Shown here one piece after another: positions 34,837-42,146 of a DNA stretch of 42,146 nucleotides; the stretch's first letter is position 1; each line of letters begins with the position of its first letter. Below the pieces are notes generated by a model that did not search any database, was not told the DNA's origin, and worked only from the letters and a program-made list of their open reading frames with translations. A program made the position numbers and the translations under genes. This stretch comes from Singulisphaera sp. (lineage in GTDB: Bacteria; Planctomycetota; Planctomycetia; Isosphaerales; Isosphaeraceae): NCBI GenBank assembly GCA_027451445.1, contig DAIDJG010000175.1, positions 1 to 42,146 of the forward strand, given 5' to 3'.

Positions 34837-35905
34837 GGCCAACCTCCTCCATCGATAAGTCCGCCGCCAGAGCCGCGAGGCTTGACAGCACATCGCCGGG
34901 CAAGACGATCCCGTCGGCGAGGGCCTTCCGGCGCCGTTCCCACTCGATCTCGCCCGGCACGTAGATCCGGTCGACCCCGTCGGCCCGCGGTGCACTTCGA
35001 ATCTCGCGGCACACTCTGTCGACGCGTTGCTTGAACTGGGCAATCGGCATCATCGCGCCGATGTCGATGGCCACGAACGCGGCTCCATGACCTGTGGGCT
35101 GAGAAGGATCGTCGCTAATCCACGACAGGATCTGACGGGTCAACCCCGCGCCCGTCAAGACGCCCGCAAGCGACTCCATCATCAGGGCCAACCCATAGCC
35201 CTTGTGACCGCCCGCGGGGGTCAGAGCACCACCTTGGAGGAACGCAGCAGGATCGGTTGTTGGGTGTCCGTCGAGGTCGAGCAGCCATCCTTCGGGGATC
35301 GGTAAGCCCAGGGCGTGGGCCGCCGCGACCTTCCCGCCCGCGACGGTGCTGATCGCCATGTCGAGCAGGATCGGATCCCCTTCGCCGGTCGGGACGGCGT
35401 ACGCGAAGGGGTTGCTGCCGGTAACACGTCCGCGCGCACCGGGTGCATTGACGCTCGGGCCGTCGTTGGCCATCGCCAGCCCGATCATATCGGCCTCGGC
35501 GGCGAGTGCGGCGTAATACCCCGCAGCCCCGAAGTGGCAACTGTTGTGCACCCCTGCGTAGCCGATGCCGCAGGCTTTCGCCTTCTGCATGGCCGTCTGC
35601 ATCGCGAAGACCGAGACCACCATACCAAGTCCCGATTCGCCGTCGATCATGGCCCAGCCCGGCCCTTCGGCGACGATCGACGGCTTCGCGTGCGTACGGA
35701 GGCCGCCCGCCCGCAGGCGCCGGATGTAGCCGGCCAAGGCCTTCGCGCCATGCGTGTGGACGCCCCAGGTATCGGTCGTCACCAGTACGTCGGCCGTCGT
35801 ACGGGCGTCGGACTCGCCGACGCCGACCTTCGTGAGAGCGTCCAGGCAGAACGCGTGGAGGTCGCTGACCGAGATCGCCGAATTCTCCGTACTACCGCCG
35901 CTCAT
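34820..35905 (-). CDS. Ldh2/malate-lactate dehydrogenase-family oxidoreductase
   Basis: A 361-residue NAD(P)H-dependent enzyme of the Ldh_2 family, distinct from Rossmann lactate dehydrogenases. Members reduce 2-oxo acids such as malate, sulfolactate, ureidoglycolate or 2,3-diketogulonate partners, or the cyclic imine delta1-pyrroline-2-carboxylate. Landmarks: GVHTHGAKAL with probable catalytic H52; GESGLGMVVSVFAM; NSCHFGAAGYYA; GRVTGSNPFAYAVPTGEGDP; LLDMAISTVAGGKVAAAHA; GGHKGYGLALMMES. The ATG at 35905 lacks a strong ribosome-binding site. It overlaps the DapA-family gene by 17 nt, so they are translated together. A reductase plus lyase plus importer is a minimal catabolic set, with the substrate still unknown. 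Confidence 0.9.
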   Translation of the reverse strand: MSGGSTENSAISVSDLHAFCLDALTKVGVGESDARTTADVLVTTDTWGVHTHGAKALAGYIRRLRAGGLRTHAKPSIVAEGPGWAMIDGESGLGMVVSVFAMQTAMQKAKACGIGYAGVHNSCHFGAAGYYAALAAEADMIGLAMANDGPSVNAPGARGRVTGSNPFAYAVPTGEGDPILLDMAISTVAGGKVAAAHALGLPIPEGWLLDLDGHPTTDPAAFLQGGALTPAGGHKGYGLALMMESLAGVLTGAGLTRQILSWISDDPSQPTGHGAAFVAIDIGAMMPIAQFKQRVDRVCREIRSAPRADGVDRIYVPGEIEWERRRKALADGIVLPGDVLSSLAALAADLSMEEVGRARNR

Positions 35906-35940
35906 GTGCGATTGCGTTTCGATTGGAGTGAGAATTCACA

Positions 35941-36057
35941 ACACTAACCCGACGCGCAAGCTAATGGACATAATGTGATTCTATTGCTCGTAATGCTAAG
36001 CTGAAGCGCAAGTGATAAAACTATTATTATGTCCTCGCTTGCGCTTCGGGTTTGTAT
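35941..36057. repeat. Decayed ACCCGAAGCGC repeat cluster
   Basis: ACACTAACCCGACGCGCAAG at 35941 and CCTCGCTTGCGCTTCGGGTT at 36033 are inverted arms, and a third partial unit (CTGAAGCGCAAG) lies at 36001-36012. The same family forms the tidy hairpin at 19820-19885. It sits between the Ldh2-family start and the stop of the next gene upstream on the map. Confidence 0.7.
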
Positions 36058-36088
36058 TATGGTTCATATCATGTATGCGTAAGCTATT

Positions 36089-37762
36089 CTATTTCTTCTC
36101 CTCGCTCCGAACGACAGTAAGCCAGGCTTGTGTCGTCGAGACGTCGAAGCCCGCGATCGGAATCTGCGCCAGCCGAGTGCGCGGCGGCTCCTCGTTCGAC
36201 GCTCCGCGGACGCGGAACGGACTGGAGACGGGCGGTCCGCCTGGTTTGGAGGTCAGCGAGAGCGTCACCTTGCGCGACGAGTCCCCTTTCGGCTCGGACC
36301 GCAGAGGAGCGGCTTCGACACCGTCCGGCAGACCCTCGATGCGCACGTCGATCGGGCGGTCGTAGCCGCGCTTGCGCTCGACGGTGACCGGAATCTCGAG
36401 CGGCTTGCCGGGAGTGAGCGTGAAACGATCGGCGGCGAGGGAGAGGCGATAATCAGGCTCGGGGATCGACGCCGTAAGCCGATAGACATAACGGTCGCCC
36501 CCCTGGCTGTTGAGGTCGCGCACGGTGAGCCGGTACGTGCCATCCTCAGAGGCGGAAAAAGTCAGCTCGCCGTCGGCTTCTTTGCCCGCATCGTCGACCT
36601 CAGCCAGATTCTTGCCCGCGCGGTCGGTGATGCGCAGAACGGGGTCGAGAGGCGCACCGAGCGAGCGCGACTCGATCCGGAAGATGACCGCCTGACCCTT
36701 CTTCGCCGAGAACTCGTAGACATCCACGTCCCGCGCCGGGTTGATGCGGCCCGTGACCGTCGCGGGCACGGCCAGCGACTGAGGATGAGCGTAGTCATTC
36801 GGCTCATGCTCGACGAGGGCCGCGTGGGTCTCGAGGCGGACTTCGAACGCGTTTGCGAGTTGCGGGTGTGCAACGAAGGCCGTCTCCGCGTTGGCATCGG
36901 TCGGTACGGTGAGTCGCGTGGCTTCCGAGGGTACGTTCCAGCCGAACACTTCGACCTGGCCGGGCTCAGCACGCGAGACTGCGAGCGGATAGCTATGGTC
37001 GAGAAAGCCGCCGGTCGTCAGGGTGAGGCGGTAGAGGAACGCGTTGCCGCCTGCAAAGCCAATCGTGCTGTCCGGCGTGGCGGGGAACGCGAACAGGCGA
37101 ACGTGGTAGGTACCATCTGCCGGTACGGCGAAGGCAAGCTGGGGGTCGAAACCATGTTCGTCGTCGTTCTGCGCGAGCACGATCCCATCGGGGCGCGCGA
37201 TCTGGAGGACGGCATCCATGGGCGACTTGAGCTGACGGTTGGCCTCGACGGAGGCGACAAGCGTCTCGCCCTTCTTCAATGTGAGTGCAAACTCATCGAC
37301 AGCGCCTCGCTTGGTGAGCTGGCCGTTGACCGTGACCCGTGCAGTGTCGAGAACCTGTGGACCCTCCTTCGGCATGCTGGCGACCACCTCGGGGAGGTTG
37401 CCGACGATGAACGGTTTGAGGGCGGTGGCGCCTTCGTCATCGTAAAGGCGGATCCAGTGCACGCCGAGGGCCGCGTCGGGCGCGATGTCGATCGTGAGCT
37501 TGCCTTTGTCGTTCTCCGGTTTGATTGTGAGACCGGCGGGCTCGGACCAGCTCTGGATCGGCCAGTGGTCGAAGGATCCCGTCAGTGACACGGCGACAGA
37601 CTTCCCTTGCGGACCGCCGGGGGGAAAGAGTTTTTCGAGCGCAGGGGGCTTCGACCAAGCGAACGAACCCGGCAGCAGTACGAGGGCGATGGCGAGGAGT
37701 TTTGATGGCGCGCGTCTTCGGTTTTGCGTCTGCGGTTGGTGGTCGGCGCAGCTTTCGAGCAA
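36089..37762 (-). CDS. Exported pre-peptidase C-terminal (PPC)-type domain protein
   Basis: About 557 residues from the chosen start. A signal peptide is visible (KLLAIALVLLPGSFAW), followed by SKPPALEKLFPPGGPQGKSV, the usual opening of planctomycete proteins of this type. Two PPC-like beta domains follow: one around DEFALTLKKGETLVASVEAN with AVLQIARPDGIVLAQNDDEH, the second around VDVYEFSAKKGQAVIFRIES with RLTVRDLNSQGGDRYVYRLT. An Ig-like C-terminal part follows (FTLTPGKPLEIPVTVERKRG). The start is uncertain. TTG 37762 has GAGG 8 nt upstream and leaves the signal peptide near the N-terminus. The frame stays open to an ATG at 38062 that overlaps the DUF1501 stop, but that extension is read through a GC-run repeat element. 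It is the last gene of the DUF1549-DUF1501 operon; function unknown. Confidence 0.8.
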   Translation of the reverse strand: MLESCADHQPQTQNRRRAPSKLLAIALVLLPGSFAWSKPPALEKLFPPGGPQGKSVAVSLTGSFDHWPIQSWSEPAGLTIKPENDKGKLTIDIAPDAALGVHWIRLYDDEGATALKPFIVGNLPEVVASMPKEGPQVLDTARVTVNGQLTKRGAVDEFALTLKKGETLVASVEANRQLKSPMDAVLQIARPDGIVLAQNDDEHGFDPQLAFAVPADGTYHVRLFAFPATPDSTIGFAGGNAFLYRLTLTTGGFLDHSYPLAVSRAEPGQVEVFGWNVPSEATRLTVPTDANAETAFVAHPQLANAFEVRLETHAALVEHEPNDYAHPQSLAVPATVTGRINPARDVDVYEFSAKKGQAVIFRIESRSLGAPLDPVLRITDRAGKNLAEVDDAGKEADGELTFSASEDGTYRLTVRDLNSQGGDRYVYRLTASIPEPDYRLSLAADRFTLTPGKPLEIPVTVERKRGYDRPIDVRIEGLPDGVEAAPLRSEPKGDSSRKVTLSLTSKPGGPPVSSPFRVRGASNEEPPRTRLAQIPIAGFDVSTTQAWLTVVRSEEKK

Positions 37763-37773
37763 CGGAGTCGCCT

Positions 37774-37952
37774 CATAACTCCCCCCCTTGTGAAGGGGGG
37801 GTAGGGGGGGTGGGCATTGGCCGTCCGATGCCGGCAGTGCAGCCCCAAGCCACTCTCCTGCGCTTGACGGTTGAGACGCGCGGGACCAACTGAATACGTG
37901 CGCCGACTCCCCACCCCCCCAACCCCCCCTTCCCAAGGGGGGGAGTGATAGG
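37774..37952. repeat. Paired GC-run inverted-repeat element (179 bp)
   Basis: Left arm from 37774: CATAACTCC, a C-run, TTGTGAA, a G-run, TA, a G-run and TGGG. The right arm (about 37910-37952) is its inverted copy, ending GGGAGTGATAGG. It is the same family as 22086-22297 with a different spacer. It lies between the DUF1501 stop and the probable start of the PPC-type gene. Confidence 0.8.
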
Positions 37953-38061
37953 TGCTCGTGTTGCGGATGGACGATTGCCCGTCCGATATGCGTAACCCGA
38001 CCGTAAACCGCCCTAAACGAGAGCAGGGGAATGCTTCTCATGCCGCGTACGAATTGGTGCA

Positions 38062-39381
38062 TCAACCCATGAGCTCGGCAATCGGGTTCGGATCGCTCAC
38101 GAGGTGAGCGGGGCGTCCGTTCGGATTGTAATAGATCTTGCCCGGGTCGATGCCGAGCTTCATGTAGATCGTCGACGCGAAGTTCTCGGGCGAGAGTATG
38201 CGCTCGACGGCTGAGTATCCCTTCTTATCCGTGGCCCCGACGACCTGGCCGCCGGGCGTGCCGCAGCCGGCGAACAGGACGGACATGGCGTTCGACCAGT
38301 GGTCCCGCCCGGCGTCCTTGTTGATCTTGGGGGTCCGGCCGAACTCGCCCAAGGCGACGACGAGCGTCGAGTCGAGCAAGCCACGCGCATCAAGGTCCTG
38401 GATCAGAGCGGCGATGGACGCTTCGAAGGCGGGGAACCGTTTGTCGAACGAATCGAACAGCGACGTGTGATGGTCCCAGCCCCCTTCGTTGAGCGTGATG
38501 AAAGGCACGCCGGCCTCGACCAGCCGGCGGGCCAGCAGGCAGCGCTGGCCGAATGCGTTGCGCCCGTAAGCGTCGCGCACCGTGTCGGGCTCGCTCTGAA
38601 TGTTGAACGCTCGCTGCGCCTCGGCCGACGAGACGAGGTTGTACCCCTGCTCGTAATAGTCGTCGAGCGCATTGACCGGATCGCCCGCCGCCTTGTCGGC
38701 AATTCTCTGGAACCGGTCGACGCGCGTCCGCAGGTCGCGCCGGGCGTCGAACCGCTCGTCCTTCAAGCCTCGGGGAAGGGCGACGTCGCGCACGCGGAAC
38801 TCGGTGGAGCTGGGGTTATCGGCCAGGACGAAAGGCGCATAACGCGCACCGAGGAAGTTCGGCCCACCCGAGCGTGACATGCTCGGCATCGTGAAGTACG
38901 GCGGCAGGCCCCCCTTCGTTCCGCGCTCATACGCCGCAACGGATCCGAGGCTCGGATGGAAGCTGACGAACGCCCCGCAACCGACGGGGATCCGCGGCGG
39001 CGCACCGGTCATCATGTAGTGGTTGCCGGCGCCATGGTTCCCTTGCTCATGTCGGATCGAGCGGACAATCGCGAGCTTGTCGGCGATGGCGGCGAGCCGC
39101 TTCACGTGCTTCGAAAAGCGCACGCCGGGGACGGCGGTCTCGATGGTCCCAAACTGACCACGGATCTCAGCGGGCGCGTCCGGCTTGGGATCGAACGTCT
39201 CATAGTGGCTCGGTCCGCCGTCCATCCAGATCAGAATGCAGCTCGTCGGCCGAGCCCCGGCCACCGCGGCCTGGCCACGCAGCCGTAAGGCGTCGACCAA
39301 CCCGCCTCCGATCAAGGCACCCAGGCCGAGCCGCAGACAGTCGCGACGAGTCACAGACTCACAACTCTTATGAATCGCCAT
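38062..39381 (-). CDS. DUF1501 protein with Tat-type leader
   Basis: A 439-residue member of DUF1501, a sulfatase/alkaline-phosphatase-like family abundant in planctomycetes and of unproven activity. The N-terminus has a twin-arginine leader, TRRDCLRLGLGALIGGGLVD. Landmarks: CILIWMDGGPSHYETFDPKP, RHEQGNHGAGNHYMMTGAPP, ITLNEGGWDHHTSLFDSFDK and VVALGEFGRTPKINKDAGRD. Asp and His in these motifs occupy the metal-site positions of the superfamily. ATG 39381 has GGTGGAG 6 nt upstream; a TTG six codons earlier is in frame but unsupported. It follows the DUF1549/DUF1553 gene in a likely operon, an arrangement seen in many planctomycetes. Confidence 0.92.
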   Translation of the reverse strand: MAIHKSCESVTRRDCLRLGLGALIGGGLVDALRLRGQAAVAGARPTSCILIWMDGGPSHYETFDPKPDAPAEIRGQFGTIETAVPGVRFSKHVKRLAAIADKLAIVRSIRHEQGNHGAGNHYMMTGAPPRIPVGCGAFVSFHPSLGSVAAYERGTKGGLPPYFTMPSMSRSGGPNFLGARYAPFVLADNPSSTEFRVRDVALPRGLKDERFDARRDLRTRVDRFQRIADKAAGDPVNALDDYYEQGYNLVSSAEAQRAFNIQSEPDTVRDAYGRNAFGQRCLLARRLVEAGVPFITLNEGGWDHHTSLFDSFDKRFPAFEASIAALIQDLDARGLLDSTLVVALGEFGRTPKINKDAGRDHWSNAMSVLFAGCGTPGGQVVGATDKKGYSAVERILSPENFASTIYMKLGIDPGKIYYNPNGRPAHLVSDPNPIAELMG

Positions 39382-39407
39382 CGAATGCTCCACCGGCAAA
39401 AAAGAGG

Positions 39408-39524
39408 TTTATCCGCAGATGTCGCAGATGAACGCAGATTAAATTGAATTAGGAAATGCAAATAATTCCATTAAAAATCTTTCCAATGTTTTTCTCTGCG
39501 TCCATCTGCGACATCTGCGGATAA
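39408..39524. repeat. CGCAGATG inverted repeat
   Basis: TTTATCCGCAGATGTCGCAG, then ATGAACGCAGA (39408-39438), is inverted at 39495-39524 with few mismatches, around an AT-rich loop of about 55 nt. It fills the gap between the DUF1549/DUF1553 stop and the DUF1501 start. As a transcript it would form a 30-bp hairpin between two operon genes, which could attenuate or protect the message. Confidence 0.8.
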
Positions 39525-39529
39525 ATCTC

Positions 39530-41980
39530 CTAGTCTTTGAAAATGAATTCCGCCGAGTTCAGTAAGGCCCAGAGTAGATCCTCTGTGGATTCGCGTTTCG
39601 TGAATTTCGGCCGGTTGAAGATGTCCTGGCCGATTGCCCGTTCTTCATCGGTTGGGAATCGGTTATAGACCAGCAGGTACAGCTCTTCAACGATTTCTGC
39701 GGTCGATCGCTCACTCGCTGCGAGCCTGGCGGCTCGGCCTGAGTCGCTGGTGACCTTTTCGTGCAAGTGGGGCGAGTTCATCAGGTGGAGCGCCTGAACG
39801 ACGGATGTGTCAGTGGTCCGTTCGCAGGGCGGGTCCTGGTTGGGGTCGGGGCGGCCGAAGGTGTCGAGGAAGAGGGACGGGGTCCGGTGGGTCCAGATGG
39901 CCGTTGCGCGGGTTTTCGCGGGCGCGGCGTCGAAGGTTTCGGCCACCTGCGTGATGTCGGTCACGGCGTCGAGCAGGACCTCCGCGCGGAGCCGCTGGCG
40001 GTAGTGGCGCGAGTAGTTGCGGGTGTCGGGAGCGTTCCGGTCGTTGGGCCTCGAGCTGAGTCCGTAAACCGACGACGTCATGATCGTGCGAATCAGGTGT
40101 TTCAGGTCGTAGCTGTGCTCGCGAAAATCGGCGGCCAGTGCTTTGAGTAAGGGCGGGTTGCTCGCCGGGTTCGTGGCACGGAGGTCGTCCACGGGCTCAA
40201 CGATGCCTCGGACCATGATCTCGCCCCACACGCGATTGACGATCACCTCGGCGAAGTAGGGGTTCTCGGGGCTGGTCATCCAGTTGGCGAGGTTCTCGCG
40301 CGGGTCGGCCTCGGGATCGGTTTCCGTGGGGGCGGAGCCGAAGAGCGGCTTGGGAGGCAAGGTCTGACCCGTCAACGGATGCTGAACGGAGCCCGACTTC
40401 GCGGTGAACATCATCTCCTCGCTGCCGGAGATCGGGGGCGAGAGGCCGGTGCCCTTGCGGCCGATCCGGGCGAAGTAGGCGGCGAAGCCGTAGAAATCGT
40501 CCTGGCCCCAGACCTCGAATGGATGATGGTGGCACTTCGCGCATTCGAGGCGGATGCCAAGAAAGAGCTGGCTCACCATGGGCGCGATCTCGTCGGGCTC
40601 ACGACGGTCGCGGAAGACCGTGACCGCGCCGTTACGGAACGTGCTCCCCTTGGCCGTGACGATCCCGCGCACGAACTCGTCGTACGGCACGTTGCGCCGA
40701 AAGGCGTCGCGCACCCAGGCGTCGAGGTTCAGGACCGCCTTGATCCCCACCCGGTACGGGTTCGGCCGGAGCAGGTCGAGCCACTTATTCGCCCAGAAGT
40801 CGGCGTACTCCGGGCGTTCCAGGAGCCGGTCGACGAGCTTGGCCCGCTTGTCGGGGTCCTGATCGGCCAGAAAGGCGCGAACCTCCTCGGGCGCAGGATA
40901 GCGGCCGATTGCGTCGAGCGACGCCCTGCGCAGGAATGTCGCGTCATCACAGGGGCTCGATGGCGTCAGGTTGAGCCGTTGGAGCTTGGCCCAGACGTGG
41001 CCGTCGATGAAATTGGATTTTGGTAATGTGGCGTAGACCCCCGTCGGGACGAGTCCCGGCAAGGGGATCGTGACCTCGCACGTCGCGAATTTGTCGCGGA
41101 AGCGTGCGGTGATCGCTGCTTCGCCCGGGATTGGCCCCGCCTTGATGAGACCGTCCGGCGTCACCGCGACGATGGCGCTCTCGTTCGACTGAAAGGCGGC
41201 CAGTGGGGTGACATCCCGGCTGGTCCCGTCGGAGAACCTGGCGGTCACGACAAGTTGTTGGTCCGTGCCGTTGGCCATGATCCGGTCCGAGGGCTCGACG
41301 ACGATTCGCTCGAGCTTCGGCGCGGTCGGATCACTTCGGGGCATGCCTCGAGCGATCCAGTGTTGAAGCACCTGGAACGACTCGCTTTGCGGGTCGAGGC
41401 GCCGGCCGCCTCCGTGTGGAAGCTGGGCCGACGCCTTGCGGAGCAGCAGGCTCTGCTCGGGAGCCGCCGGGAAGACGCGTCGGCCGCGGGCTTCCTTGGC
41501 GATGGCGGCGTGGTCGAAGTCCGCGTCGAAACCGAGCAGCGAAAGCTGGAAGCCGTTCTGTCCCCGCGCCTTGCCGTGGCAGGCGCCCGCGTTGCAACCC
41601 GCTCGAGTGAGGATCGGCACGATGTCGCGTTCGAAGACCGGCTCGAAGGGCCGATTCGCGTTCGCGACCGTCAAGGTCGTATTTAGCGTCTGATCACCGA
41701 CCGACGCCACGATCACCACCGAGCCGTCTGCACGTGCGTGCGCCACGCCGTCTGGGCCGATTGTGGCCACCTGGTCGTTCTCGGAGCGGAATTTTGCCCG
41801 GCGCGTGAGATCCACCGCCCGGCCATCGAGCGTACCCAGCAGAAGGATCTGTTGCCGCGCCGACGGACCGTCAAGAACGATATTGGCGGGCGCAAGCTTC
41901 AACTCGGAGACAGGCTCTTCAGCCCGCCCCGCGGTGACGGTGAGGAGGATCAGCAGTATTGGGAGGGATGGACGGTCCAT
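39530..41980 (-). CDS. DUF1549/DUF1553 (PSD1-type) exported protein with cytochrome-like CxxCH motifs and Ig-like domains
   Basis: An 816-residue exported protein. The signal peptide is RPSLPILLILLTVTAGRAEE. In order: a BIG2-like Ig domain (about 25-105); a planctomycete cytochrome-c-like segment, FERDIVPILTRAGCNAGACH, with a CxxxCH-type motif; a second BIG2-like stretch (SDRIMANGTDQQLVVTARF); DUF1549 with FLRRASLDAIGRYP and LDLLRPNPYRVG; LECAKCHHHPFEVWGQDDFY, holding a true CxxCH; and DUF1553 with LANWMTSPENPYFAEVIVNR, ending LLWALLNSAEFIFKD. I chose ATG 41980 because the signal peptide starts there; an ATG or alternative start at 42043 would add 21 polar residues. Haem binding is possible but unproven. 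It is first in the operon with DUF1501 and the PPC-type gene. Confidence 0.92.
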   Translation of the reverse strand: MDRPSLPILLILLTVTAGRAEEPVSELKLAPANIVLDGPSARQQILLLGTLDGRAVDLTRRAKFRSENDQVATIGPDGVAHARADGSVVIVASVGDQTLNTTLTVANANRPFEPVFERDIVPILTRAGCNAGACHGKARGQNGFQLSLLGFDADFDHAAIAKEARGRRVFPAAPEQSLLLRKASAQLPHGGGRRLDPQSESFQVLQHWIARGMPRSDPTAPKLERIVVEPSDRIMANGTDQQLVVTARFSDGTSRDVTPLAAFQSNESAIVAVTPDGLIKAGPIPGEAAITARFRDKFATCEVTIPLPGLVPTGVYATLPKSNFIDGHVWAKLQRLNLTPSSPCDDATFLRRASLDAIGRYPAPEEVRAFLADQDPDKRAKLVDRLLERPEYADFWANKWLDLLRPNPYRVGIKAVLNLDAWVRDAFRRNVPYDEFVRGIVTAKGSTFRNGAVTVFRDRREPDEIAPMVSQLFLGIRLECAKCHHHPFEVWGQDDFYGFAAYFARIGRKGTGLSPPISGSEEMMFTAKSGSVQHPLTGQTLPPKPLFGSAPTETDPEADPRENLANWMTSPENPYFAEVIVNRVWGEIMVRGIVEPVDDLRATNPASNPPLLKALAADFREHSYDLKHLIRTIMTSSVYGLSSRPNDRNAPDTRNYSRHYRQRLRAEVLLDAVTDITQVAETFDAAPAKTRATAIWTHRTPSLFLDTFGRPDPNQDPPCERTTDTSVVQALHLMNSPHLHEKVTSDSGRAARLAASERSTAEIVEELYLLVYNRFPTDEERAIGQDIFNRPKFTKRESTEDLLWALLNSAEFIFKD

Positions 41981-42125
41981 GCCGCGATCTCGGGGCGGTT
42001 CGATGACGGCGCACAATGCGTGTCGAACAAAAGTATAACCCATCCGACGAGGCGGGGAAACGGGGACCCCAGGGCCGTTTCAATTTAGGTTTCGCGTAAA
42101 TTGCGGGGGCCGCAGGCTTTGGAGT

Positions 42126-42143
42126 GCGGGGGCTTGCTCCCGC
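42126..42143. repeat. GCGGGGGCTTGCTCCCGC hairpin at the window edge
   Basis: A short hairpin (GCGGG/CCCGC plus one imperfect pair, loop around GCTTGC) preceded by CCGCAGGCTTTGGAGT and followed by TTT. It lies about 145 bp upstream of the DUF1549/DUF1553 gene and may continue into a larger repeat outside the window. Confidence 0.45.
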
Positions 42144-42146
42144 TTT

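Overview
This window looks like part of a planctomycete chromosome. GC is high and genes lie on both strands. Several families typical of Planctomycetota occur together: a DUF1549/DUF1553 cytochrome-like protein next to a DUF1501 protein, an ECF-type sigma factor overlapping a giant Ser/Thr kinase with a WD40-like region, a giant exoprotein whose N-terminus carries an LEDRVVLS motif, and a MutS2 without an Smr domain. An Isosphaeraceae-like genome is my guess; the sequence alone does not fix the genus. I see no rRNA, tRNA, CRISPR array, phage gene or transposase.

Layout. 1-3359 (-) is the N-terminal part of a poly-HAMP signalling protein that runs off the left edge. 3796-5604 (-) is an acyl-CoA dehydrogenase, followed by a small membrane protein (5726-6151, -). 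6152-7009 is gene-free and packed with palindromic repeats. recA (7010-8083, -) has a GTG start and an upstream CTGT-N8-ACAG SOS box, with thpR (8157-8768, -) before it. 9482-16630 (+) is a 2382-residue exoprotein with about 18 cadherin-like/Ig-like repeats. Next on the + strand come a Gfo/Idh/MocA oxidoreductase, a class III aminotransferase, a secreted hydrolase with a probable carbohydrate-binding N-terminus, a HEAT-repeat lipoprotein, mutS2, and a tight three-gene unit (DUF433 antitoxin-like, PIN-like toxin, membrane protein). The sigma factor and kinase pair (31588-32241 and 27089-31591, -) converges on that unit. An MFS transporter (32455-33786, +) converges on an overlapping Ldh2-type dehydrogenase plus DapA-family lyase pair (-), which suggests uptake and breakdown of an organic or sugar acid. 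The right end is a likely operon (-): DUF1549/DUF1553, then DUF1501, then a pre-peptidase C-type domain protein.

The most striking non-genic content is a set of different inverted-repeat elements sitting between genes: GC-run hairpin pairs, an ACCCGAAGCGC element, a nested TTCGTTTCC element, a CGCAGAT element and a CCCTGAAGGGGC element. They look like REP/MITE-type sequences, and one lies at the 5' end of a gene where it obscures the true start. The best candidates for undescribed biology are the three-gene toxin-like unit with a translationally coupled membrane protein, the poly-HAMP array, the giant repeat exoprotein with its non-repeat central domain, and the GC-run paired elements.
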